Shown here: piece after piece, positions 6,207 to 13,069 of the stretch | Layout of the letters: each line of letters begins with the position of its first letter | Numbering within the stretch: position 1 is the first letter of the stretch | DNA from: Hyphomicrobiales bacterium | GTDB lineage: Bacteria; Pseudomonadota; Alphaproteobacteria; Rhizobiales; Aestuariivirgaceae | Direction of reading: 5' to 3' | Assembly (NCBI GenBank): GCA_020029455.1 | Contig: JAIBJH010000029.1 | Coordinates: 1-17,019 of the forward strand | DNA length: 17,019 bases | The notes under the pieces: model-generated | What the model saw: the letters and a program-made list of their open reading frames with translations, nothing else | Databases searched by the model: none | Told to the model about the DNA's origin: nothing | Made by a program: the position numbers and the translations under genes

Positions 6207-7625
6207 ATGCGCAAGGCCCCAGCCGCCCAATTCACGAGTTCAATCGAGCGCCGTACCCGCGGCGCTCTTTTGGCCTCTTGCCTCCTTCTTGCTCTGGCTG
6301 GCGCCTCGCCCGTCGAAGCGGCGCCTCAGTCCCAGCCCAATGCGCAGCAGATGGCGCTCTATGAGCAGGCCACTGAAGACGACCGCGTGCGTTTTCTCAT
6401 AACTCTTGCCAAATCCGGCCAGGCGGCTGTTGTTGCCGATCTGCTGCGGCGCTTTCCCTTGCGCGGGGGTCATGCCGCAAATCGCCAGCTCTATCTGGAA
6501 GGCCTGATACTCAAGGCCAAACGCGATTACACGGGAGCCGCCGCAAAGTTCCGGGCGGCACTCGCCGCCGATCCCAAACTCACACTTGTAAGGGCGGACC
6601 TTGCCGAAACCCTCGTCATTCTTGAAGAAGACGACAGCGCCATTCATCACCTGAAGCTCCTGGAGGGAGATGCCCCAGATCAACAGGCAGCTGCAGGCGT
6701 ACGCGCTTTCATCGATCAAGTGGACGAGCGCAGCCCCCTCAAGTTCAATGCCTATCTCTCGGTTGCGCCGACAACTAACGTCAACAACGGCTCCAGTCAT
6801 ACGAAGATATACGCACCTAATTCGATCTTCACGGACGAGGACGGCTATGCCGACATCAGTGCCGCCAGCCAGAAGAAGAGCGGGTTGGGCGTTGCAACGG
6901 GCGCGAATATGGCGTTCAGCAAACGCCTCGGCAATGATTTCTCCTTCGTTGCCGGTGGCAATGGCGAAGCAAAGGTCTACGATGACCAGGATTTCAACAG
7001 CTACTCATTCAGCCAATCTGTCGAAATCCGCCATCTCTTGGAGCGCGGCTACTTTGGCCTCGGCGGCGTCGCCAGTGAAAGTCTAAAGTCCGACGAACTG
7101 GGCGTCAGCTACTACTCCTATGGACCAAGGGCCTCGCTGCGCTATGCCCTCTTTCCCGGCGACACGCTCGCGTTTTCAGCAATCTATGAATGGCGCGACT
7201 ATGCCGACAATGACTCCCTGGACGGCACCGCGCTGCTACTCGACGCCAGCATCACCCATGCCTTCGATTCGAGTTTCAATGTCACTGTTTCGGCAGGCTA
7301 TGATGACATCACTGCCGAGCTTGGCTGGAACGCCTACCACACCATCTCCGCGGGCCTCGGCCTCTACAAGGAATTGCCCAGCGGCATCACGGCCGAACTC
7401 AGCGGCGAGGCGCGTTTCTCGGATTTCGACGAAATGAACATTTTTATCGGAGAAACCCGCCGCGACGAGCGCTACTCTGGAAATGTGACGCTAACCAAGC
7501 GCGACTGGAATATTTACGGCTTTGCGCCTTCGCTTAGCTACACTTACACCAGGAACCTCAGCAACATCGAGCTCTATGACTTCGACAGCCACGCCGTTGA
7601 CGCCAGGCTTACCAAGGATTTCTAG
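6207..7625 (+). CDS. Slam (surface lipoprotein assembly modifier), type XI secretion outer-membrane protein
   Basis: 472 residues, near the usual Slam size. Residues 1-39 form a signal peptide (twin Arg region, hydrophobic LLASCLLLALAG, cleavage near VEA-A). Residues about 85-170 are helical and TPR-like (YLEGLILKAKRDYTGAAAKF, AALAADPKLTLVRADLAETL). From about 185 the protein is a beta-barrel of repeated amphipathic strands (DUF560). It opens with APTTNVNNGS, a sequence like the barrel entry of known Slams, and ends in TKDF with the terminal Phe needed for BAM insertion. Slam moves lipoproteins from the periplasm to the cell surface. The upstream gene, one base away, is its probable cargo. 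The stop TAG is supplied by the first bases of a palindromic repeat. Confidence 0.85.
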   Translation: MRKAPAAQFTSSIERRTRGALLASCLLLALAGASPVEAAPQSQPNAQQMALYEQATEDDRVRFLITLAKSGQAAVVADLLRRFPLRGGHAANRQLYLEGLILKAKRDYTGAAAKFRAALAADPKLTLVRADLAETLVILEEDDSAIHHLKLLEGDAPDQQAAAGVRAFIDQVDERSPLKFNAYLSVAPTTNVNNGSSHTKIYAPNSIFTDEDGYADISAASQKKSGLGVATGANMAFSKRLGNDFSFVAGGNGEAKVYDDQDFNSYSFSQSVEIRHLLERGYFGLGGVASESLKSDELGVSYYSYGPRASLRYALFPGDTLAFSAIYEWRDYADNDSLDGTALLLDASITHAFDSSFNVTVSAGYDDITAELGWNAYHTISAGLGLYKELPSGITAELSGEARFSDFDEMNIFIGETRRDERYSGNVTLTKRDWNIYGFAPSLSYTYTRNLSNIELYDFDSHAVDARLTKDF

Positions 7626-7671
7626 AGCAAATTCCGGCCAAGTTGCAGACTTGGCCGATAAGAATTTGCTC
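7623..7671. repeat. Nested palindromic repeat element, copy 2
   Basis: The outer arms GAGCAAATTC (7625-7634) and GAATTTGCTC (7662-7671) are perfect. The inner arms CGGCCAAGT (7635-7643) and ACTTGGCCG (7649-7657) are also perfect, with a 5-base loop. The outer arm starts TAGAGCAAAT, like copy 1 at 840-894. The TAG of the element serves as the Slam stop codon, so the element lies immediately after the coding sequence and could act as an mRNA 3'-end stabiliser. Confidence 0.78.
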
Positions 7672-7696
7672 CAACAAATTGCCTTGCTGCAACTTG
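7639..7696 (+). other. Alternative fold overlapping repeat copy 2
   Basis: CAAGTTGCAG (7639-7648) pairs perfectly with CTGCAACTTG (7687-7696). AATTTG (7663-7668) pairs with CAAATT (7675-7680) inside it. Both pairings use bases needed by the stems of repeat copy 2, so the two folds exclude each other. The region ends just before the ATG at 7707. No T tract follows, so a transcription terminator is not indicated; a translational effect is possible but unproven. Confidence 0.5.
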
Positions 7697-7706
7697 CTGA
7701 CGGCCC

Positions 7707-8588
7707 ATGAGCCCGCTAAACGGGGCCATGCGCTTTTCCAAAGGCCAGGAATTTATCAGCCTGCCACGCAAGGCAGTAACCGTCTTCGGCATGTCCGGCG
7801 TCGGCAAGACCACGCTTGCCCGCCTGCTCCTCGATGCCGGCTGGTTCCAATATTCGGTCGATTACCGCATCGGCACCCGCTACATGGACGAACACATTGC
7901 CGAGAACTACAAGCGCGAGGCCATGAAGGTTCCGTTCCTCCGTGACCTTTTGCGCTCGGACTCGATCTACATCCGCTCCAACATTACCTTCGACAACCTG
8001 GCGCCGCTTTCAACCTATCTTGGCAAGCCGGGAAATCCAGCCAAGGGTGGCATTTCCTTTGACGAATACAAGCGCCGCCAAGCCCAGCATCGCGATGCTG
8101 AAATCCGCTCCCTTCTCGATGTCCCGGAATTCATCGCCCGCGCCCGTGATATCTACGGCTATGATCATTTCGTCTGCGATTCCGGCGGCAGTCTGTGTGA
8201 AGTGGTGAATCCGGACGATCCAAACGATCCGGTTCTCCAGGCCCTCAGCAATTCCACAGTGCTGCTTTACATCGAGGGAACGCCCGAACATGCGCGAACC
8301 CTGGTGGAGCGATTCCGCAAATACCCCAAGCCCATGTATTATCAGCCTGCTTTCCTGGAAGCGAAATGGCGCGAGTACAAGGACCTCAACAAGATCAAGA
8401 ACGACGATGACGTGGACCCCGACGGCTTTGCCGTGTGGGGCTTCGAGCAACTGCTCCATCATCGCATCCCTCTCTACGAGGCGATTGCCCGGAACTTCGG
8501 CTATGCTGTTCGAATGCGTGACGTGCCAGCCGTCACCACTGAGGCCGGCTTTGTCGGCCTCGCCTCCAAAGCCATCGACAAAAACTGA
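7707..8588 (+). CDS. P-loop NTPase / kinase-like protein of unknown substrate
   Basis: 293 residues. Walker A is GMSGVGKTT at 28-36, directly after a beta strand (KAVTVF). A likely Walker B strand is YDHFVCDSGGS, with Asp158. The fold therefore looks like a small P-loop kinase or ATPase (shikimate/gluconate-kinase-like order: P-loop, YSVDYRIG substrate region, Walker B, STVLLYIEG strand). There is no signal peptide or membrane segment, so it is cytoplasmic. I do not recognise a named function; similar proteins are usually annotated just as ATPase. The start is ambiguous: ATG 7707 has no Shine-Dalgarno site and lies inside a possible GGCCC/GGGCC hairpin, and ATG 7728 (286 residues) is the alternative. 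Only 11 bases separate it from metA, so the two are probably co-transcribed. Confidence 0.72.
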   Translation: MSPLNGAMRFSKGQEFISLPRKAVTVFGMSGVGKTTLARLLLDAGWFQYSVDYRIGTRYMDEHIAENYKREAMKVPFLRDLLRSDSIYIRSNITFDNLAPLSTYLGKPGNPAKGGISFDEYKRRQAQHRDAEIRSLLDVPEFIARARDIYGYDHFVCDSGGSLCEVVNPDDPNDPVLQALSNSTVLLYIEGTPEHARTLVERFRKYPKPMYYQPAFLEAKWREYKDLNKIKNDDDVDPDGFAVWGFEQLLHHRIPLYEAIARNFGYAVRMRDVPAVTTEAGFVGLASKAIDKN

Positions 8589-8599
8589 TATCACACACC

Positions 8600-9526
8600 A
8601 TGCCCATCCGTATTCCAAACGATCTTCCCGCGCGTGCCATTCTTGAGAAAGAGGGCGTCATGGTGATGCCCGAGGCGACCGCCGCCCGGCAGGATATCCG
8701 CGCCCTCAAGATCGGCCTCCTCAACCTCATGCCCAACAAGATAAAGACGGAGACACAGTTCGCCCGGCTTGTCGGAGCAACGCCGCTGCAAGTCGACCTC
8801 CGGCTGGTGCGCATCACCGGCCATACGCCGAAGAACACGCCACAAGAACACATGCTGGCCTTCTACGATGCATGGGAGGATGTCCGTCACGAAAAGTTCG
8901 ACGCTTTCATCATCACCGGTGCTCCTATTGAACTCCTTGAGTTTGAACACGTCACCTATTGGAAGGAACTGCAGGCCATCTTCGACTGGACACAAACCCA
9001 CGTGTTCTCGACCATGAACATCTGCTGGGCGGCCCAGGCGGCACTCCATCATTTCTACGGTGTGCAAAAGCACACCCTGCCGGGGAAGGCTTTTGGTGTC
9101 TATCGCCACCGCAATCTCAATCCCGCCTCGCCATTCCTGCGTGGCTTCTCCGATGACTTCTCCATGCCCGTCTCGCGTTGGACGGAAGTGCGCCGCGCCG
9201 ACATTCCCAAGGACAAGAAACTTGAGGTGCTCATGGAGTCGGACGAGATGGGCCTCTGCCTCATCAATGATCCGCGCCATCACTCTTTATATATGTTCAA
9301 TCACATCGAGTACGACACCACATCGCTCTCTGATGAGTACTTCCGCGACGTTGCGGCCCAGAAACCCATCGCCGTTCCGGCCCATTACTTTCCGGGCGAC
9401 AATCCAAAGGTACTGCCGGAGAACCGTTGGCGCAGCCACGCCCACCTGCTCTTCGGCAACTGGATCAACGAGGTCTATCAGGGAACGCCCTTTGATCTGA
9501 ATGAGATAGGCAAAGACAAGGCGTGA
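8600..9526 (+). CDS. metA: Homoserine O-acyltransferase MetA, predicted acetyl-CoA type
   Basis: 308 residues, full length for MetA, which activates homoserine in the first committed step of methionine synthesis. The catalytic residues are in their standard positions: Cys142 in NICWAAQAAL, His235 and Glu237 in FNHIEYD. Residue 111, in FIITGAPIELLEFE, is Glu. In characterised MetA enzymes Glu111 goes with acetyl-CoA use (Bacillus cereus) and Gly111 with succinyl-CoA use (E. coli), so this should be a homoserine O-acetyltransferase despite the common annotation as succinyltransferase. ATG 8600 lies 11 bases after the stop of the P-loop gene, with no clear Shine-Dalgarno site. There is no room for the SAM-II riboswitch often found upstream of alphaproteobacterial metA. 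It is a cytoplasmic enzyme. Confidence 0.94.
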   Translation: MPIRIPNDLPARAILEKEGVMVMPEATAARQDIRALKIGLLNLMPNKIKTETQFARLVGATPLQVDLRLVRITGHTPKNTPQEHMLAFYDAWEDVRHEKFDAFIITGAPIELLEFEHVTYWKELQAIFDWTQTHVFSTMNICWAAQAALHHFYGVQKHTLPGKAFGVYRHRNLNPASPFLRGFSDDFSMPVSRWTEVRRADIPKDKKLEVLMESDEMGLCLINDPRHHSLYMFNHIEYDTTSLSDEYFRDVAAQKPIAVPAHYFPGDNPKVLPENRWRSHAHLLFGNWINEVYQGTPFDLNEIGKDKA

Positions 9527-9536
9527 CCCGCCGCTT

Positions 9537-9594
9537 GCAATCGCCTGCCCTCATCTCCATCTTTCGGTTGGAAATGATGGGGGCAATCGATTGC
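9537..9594 (+). promoter_or_regulatory. Hairpin covering the ycjX Shine-Dalgarno site and start codon
   Basis: Bases 9537-9558 (GCAATCG...TCATCTCC) and 9570-9594 (GGAAATGATGGGGGCAATCG...) form a long imperfect inverted repeat with an 11-base loop at 9559-9569. The right arm contains the GGGGG Shine-Dalgarno candidate (9579-9583) and the TTG start (9591-9593), and ends in the perfect 12-bp palindrome GCAATCGATTGC (9583-9594). Folding would hide the ribosome site. It could instead be a metA 3'-end hairpin, but it lacks a T tract. Confidence 0.5.
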
Positions 9595-11024
9595 TCAGCT
9601 ACCGGGACATAGTGGACGGCACGCGCTTGGCGGCGGGTGGTCTCCAAGATTTCGCAACCGGTCTGCTGAACCCTACCGTCCGGCTGGGCGTGACCGGGCT
9701 TTCGCGCTCGGGCAAGACAGTCTTCATCACCGCGCTGGTCAATGCGCTCCTCAAGGGTGCGCGGCTTCCAGCCTTTGAGGCTCACGCAAGGGGGCGCATC
9801 ACCCGCTGCTATCTTGAGCCGCAACCCGATGATGACTTGCCCCGCTTTCCATATGAGGAGAACATCCGTACACTGATTGAAAAGCGCGCCTGGCCGGAAG
9901 GAACGCGCCGCATCAGCCAGCTTCGCATTACCATAGAGTATGAGCCGCACGGCCTCATTGCCCGCAACTTGCACAGCGGCAAGCTGCACATCGACATCGT
10001 GGACTATCCGGGTGAGTGGCTTCTGGATCTTCCTCTGATGCGCCTTTCCTATGCGCAGTGGAGTGCTGCCACCATGGCGGCGGCGCGCCGCCCTCCGCGC
10101 AAGGACTTGTCGAAGGATTTCCTGGCACACGTCTCCACTTTGCGACCGGGTGTGCCCGCCGAAGAAGTCGCGGCCCGCGATGCCGCGCAAAGCTTCACCG
10201 CCTATCTTGCCCGCTGCCGCGAGAATGATGTCTCCCTGTCAACTCTCCCGCCGGGCCGCTTCCTTATGCCCGGGGATCTGGAAGGCTCGCCCCTTCTGTC
10301 CTTTGCCCCGCTCGACATTGCAGCCGATGCGGCAATCGAACCGCGTTCACTCGCCGGCCTGATGGCGCGCCGCTACGATTCATACGTCGCCAAAGTGGTA
10401 AGGCCATTCTTCTTCGGCCACTTCGCCCGCCTCGATCGCCAGATCGTTCTGGTCGATGCCTTGACCGCCCTTAATGCCGGATCTGATGCGGTGTCGGACC
10501 TGCAGCAAGCCCTATCAGATGTTTTGCGGTCATTTCGCATCGGTGCCAACTCTATATTGAGCGCGCTTTTCGGCCGCCGCATCGACCGGATATTGTTTGC
10601 CGCCACCAAGGCAGATTTCCTGAACCATCACGATCATGACAGGCTTGAGGCTATCCTTCGGGAAGTTGTCGGCAATGCCGCCGCACGCGCTGATTTTGCC
10701 GGTGCCGCCTACGGCGTATCCGCCGTCAGCGCCATCAGGGCCACGCGCGAAGCTAAGGTCACGCAAAAGAGCGAGGAGCTTCTATGCATCGCTGGAACAC
10801 CCGAGGCGGGTGAGACAATTGCCGGCAAGCACTTTGACGGTGAAACTGAAGCTGCCATTTTTCCAGGCGACCTTCCGGCTGAAACGGCGGCAGCCTGGAA
10901 CGGGTCGCTCGCCGGTAAGCTCCGTTTCGTAAGATTCCGCCCACCTGTCATGGCGGAAGGTCAGTTTCCCCATATCCGGCTTGACCGTGCCATGGAATTC
11001 TTGCTGGGAGACTGTTTCCCATGA
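9591..11024 (+). CDS. ycjX: YcjX-family GTP/ATP-binding protein (DUF463)
   Basis: 477 residues. Walker A is GLSRSGKT at 36-43, preceded by the strand RLGVT. A Walker-B-like DYPGEW is at 136-141, and a base-recognition TKAD motif lies near 343 (FAATKADFLNHHDHDRL). The opening LNPTVRLGVTGLSRSGKTVFITALVNAL is a family signature. YcjX-type proteins are stress-linked P-loop proteins, always next to the membrane protein YcjF in many proteobacteria; their biochemical role is not established. The start is TTG 9591 with GGGGG 7 bases upstream; ATGs at 9574 and 9577 are out of frame. The stop overlaps the ycjF start by four bases (ATGA 11021-11024), which indicates translational coupling. Confidence 0.9.
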   Translation: MLSYRDIVDGTRLAAGGLQDFATGLLNPTVRLGVTGLSRSGKTVFITALVNALLKGARLPAFEAHARGRITRCYLEPQPDDDLPRFPYEENIRTLIEKRAWPEGTRRISQLRITIEYEPHGLIARNLHSGKLHIDIVDYPGEWLLDLPLMRLSYAQWSAATMAAARRPPRKDLSKDFLAHVSTLRPGVPAEEVAARDAAQSFTAYLARCRENDVSLSTLPPGRFLMPGDLEGSPLLSFAPLDIAADAAIEPRSLAGLMARRYDSYVAKVVRPFFFGHFARLDRQIVLVDALTALNAGSDAVSDLQQALSDVLRSFRIGANSILSALFGRRIDRILFAATKADFLNHHDHDRLEAILREVVGNAAARADFAGAAYGVSAVSAIRATREAKVTQKSEELLCIAGTPEAGETIAGKHFDGETEAAIFPGDLPAETAAAWNGSLAGKLRFVRFRPPVMAEGQFPHIRLDRAMEFLLGDCFP

Positions 11025-12040
11025 CGTCTCAACGCAAACCACAAGCCTTTCTACTCGATGGCAAGCTGGGCGCGCGCAAGCCGGATATCGAATTTGTTAC
11101 CGAGCCTGTGGAGCATCCGCTTGTTGTAGTCCCCTCGACCGAGCCATTGCGGGGCCGCAAGCGCTTCCGTTGGCTGGCCCTGCTGCTCTCGGCACTCACC
11201 GCCCTCATTGCCATGTGGGCGGGCCTTGCCACAACGCAGCTCGTCGAATCCTTCTTCGCAAGGTCACAATGGCTCGGCTGGGCTGCCCTTGGCATTGCTT
11301 GCATTGCGGGCCTCGCGGCACTGGCCATCATCTTCCGCGAGATTCTGGGCCTGCTGCGTCTCAACTCCATTGAAGCGTTGCAAGACAAGGCGGCCCGCGC
11401 CATCAACCTTGACGATAATTCAGCAGCCCAACAGGCAATGGCCGAACTCCGATCGCTTTACGCTGGCCGCAGCGAACTGAGGCTTGGCCTCTCGCAGTTG
11501 AAAAGCCACGCCGCGGATATCATGGACCCTGAGGATCGCATCAAGCTCGCTGAACGGCTTCTGCTCGAACCTCTTGATGCCGAAGCGCGCAAACTGGTGG
11601 CAAGCCGAGCCAGGCGCGTTGCCTTGTTGACAACGGTAACGCCGGCGGCCGCCCTCGACATCCTCTTCGTTGCCGCCCAGAATTTTTCCATGCTCCGCGA
11701 TATTGCCAGTCTCTATGGCGGAAAGCCCGCGACACTGGCGACGCTGCGGCTCGCCCGCATGGTCATCGCCCATCTCGCCGTCACCGGCGGCCTTGCGCTC
11801 TCGGACAATCTCTTGCAGCACTTGCTTGGCAAGGGACTGCTGGGCAGAATCTCGGCGCGTTTCGGCGAGGGCGCGGTGAACGGTATCCTCACCGCGCGCA
11901 TCGGCATGGCGGCAATCAGTGTCTGCCGTCCTGTTCCGGCGGGCTCGTCATCAACACAATCCCTTGCTAGCCTCATCAGGGAAGTTTTCACCTTGCCGCA
12001 GGAGCAGGGCAAAGATGCAGATCAGAAACCTCAATCCTGA
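11021..12040 (+). CDS. ycjF: YcjF-family inner-membrane protein (TIGR01620/DUF697)
   Basis: 339 residues. A hydrophilic, basic N terminus (about 1-50) is followed by two membrane helices, WLALLLSALTALIAMWAG (51-68) and WLGWAALGIACIAGLAALAI (84-103). A helical cytoplasmic region comes next, then a DUF697-type C-terminal domain with small hydrophobic helices (TPAAALDILFVAAQ, GLALSDNLLQHLLGKGLLGRIS, GEGAVNGILTARIGMAAISV). This is the standard partner of YcjX, and the ATGA overlap with it supports a joint function at the inner membrane, possibly in envelope stress. Its 3' end overlaps the M48 protease gene by 26 bases in another frame. Confidence 0.9.
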   Translation: MTSQRKPQAFLLDGKLGARKPDIEFVTEPVEHPLVVVPSTEPLRGRKRFRWLALLLSALTALIAMWAGLATTQLVESFFARSQWLGWAALGIACIAGLAALAIIFREILGLLRLNSIEALQDKAARAINLDDNSAAQQAMAELRSLYAGRSELRLGLSQLKSHAADIMDPEDRIKLAERLLLEPLDAEARKLVASRARRVALLTTVTPAAALDILFVAAQNFSMLRDIASLYGGKPATLATLRLARMVIAHLAVTGGLALSDNLLQHLLGKGLLGRISARFGEGAVNGILTARIGMAAISVCRPVPAGSSSTQSLASLIREVFTLPQEQGKDADQKPQS

Positions 12041-12977
12041 CGTCCAGCGCCGCCACAATTTCCGCAATGCGCTGCACACCGCCATTCTTGTTGCCGGATC
12101 GGCCGCCATCATGGGGCTTCTTGCCTACAGCATGTTCGGAACCACGGGTCTTGTGGTTGCGGCGGTCATTGGCGCCATCGCCATGGCGGGCCTTGGCCGG
12201 GTGTCGCCGCAGATGGTGCTCGGCCTCTACAAGGCGCGCCCGCTTGCCCAAGGCGAAGCGCCGCAACTGCACGAGGTTGTTGCGGAGCTCGCATCGCGCG
12301 CCAAACTGCCCGCTATTCCCAAACTCTACTATGTGCCAACGCAAATTTTGAACGCCTTTGCCGTCGGCCGAAAGGAAGATGCGGCCATCGCCATCACCGA
12401 TGGACTGCTGCGGGCCATGAGCCCCCAGCAGATTCAGGGCATCCTTGCCCATGAGACGGCACATATCATGAATGGCGATCTGAAGGTCATGGGCATGGCC
12501 GATGTCCTGAACCGCATCACCAGTTTTCTCTCAACCCTGGGCCTGCTTGGCGTGCCGTTGGTTTTCGGCGTTGGAGTTAAAGCGCCTCTTTTCGGCCTGC
12601 TCCTGATGATTTTTGCACCAACCCTCGGCGGCCTCCTGCAACTCGGCCTCTCGCGCGCCCGTGAATATGACGCTGACCTTGATGGTGCCAGCCTCACCGG
12701 CGACCCTGAGGGGCTAGCCTCTGCGCTCCGCCTCCTCGAAGAGAAGCAGGGCGCGAAGTGGGAGAGTATGATGCTGCCCGGTTCACGGCTTCCCCATCCA
12801 TCACTTCTGAGAACTCATCCGCGGACTGAAGAACGCATTGCCCGCCTGCAGGCCCTCAGGCTCGATCACGGCGACCAGATCGTCGTTAGAGCCGATACCC
12901 AACATCCGCGCGCCTCGCTTGTGCCGCCTGTCGCCCGCCCCCATGTGCGTTGGCACCGGCTTGGCCTCTACTATTAA
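12015..12977 (+). CDS. M48-family zinc metalloprotease (HtpX-like)
   Basis: 320 residues from ATG 12015. Two N-terminal membrane helices (about 22-40 and 43-60) precede a cytoplasmic catalytic domain. The zinc motif HExxH is HETAH at 146-150, with the third ligand Glu217 in SRAREYDADLDGA. Two more hydrophobic stretches (about 171-189 and 190-211) follow the catalytic helix, as in HtpX, the membrane protease that trims damaged inner-membrane proteins. The C-terminal part (LPHPSLLRTHPRTEERIARL) is typical of M48 enzymes. A longer in-frame version from 11919 exists, but its extra residues are the antisense-like read of ycjF and do not resemble the family. GGAG lies about 10 bases before ATG 12015. 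The overlap with ycjF suggests an operon for membrane or envelope quality control. Confidence 0.88.
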   Translation: MQIRNLNPDVQRRHNFRNALHTAILVAGSAAIMGLLAYSMFGTTGLVVAAVIGAIAMAGLGRVSPQMVLGLYKARPLAQGEAPQLHEVVAELASRAKLPAIPKLYYVPTQILNAFAVGRKEDAAIAITDGLLRAMSPQQIQGILAHETAHIMNGDLKVMGMADVLNRITSFLSTLGLLGVPLVFGVGVKAPLFGLLLMIFAPTLGGLLQLGLSRAREYDADLDGASLTGDPEGLASALRLLEEKQGAKWESMMLPGSRLPHPSLLRTHPRTEERIARLQALRLDHGDQIVVRADTQHPRASLVPPVARPHVRWHRLGLYY

Positions 12978-13069
12978 CCTCTCGCTAACCATCCTGGGTT
13001 TCGCCCGCACAACCGGGCCGTTTGCTGGCATTCTTGCTGCAAGCAGCACGCAAAGGAGTGCAACCCGGA

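Noticed and set aside
8589..8599. SAM-II riboswitch upstream of metA
   Set aside because: The gap is only 11 bases. The GCTAAAC at 7714-7720 upstream of the P-loop gene recalls the SAM-II 3' end, but the conserved TGATTT and TTGCAGCCAC parts are missing.
11919..12014. N-terminal extension of the M48 protease
   Set aside because: The extra 32 residues read through ycjF in another frame and do not look like a membrane-protein N terminus; ATG 12015 has a ribosome site.
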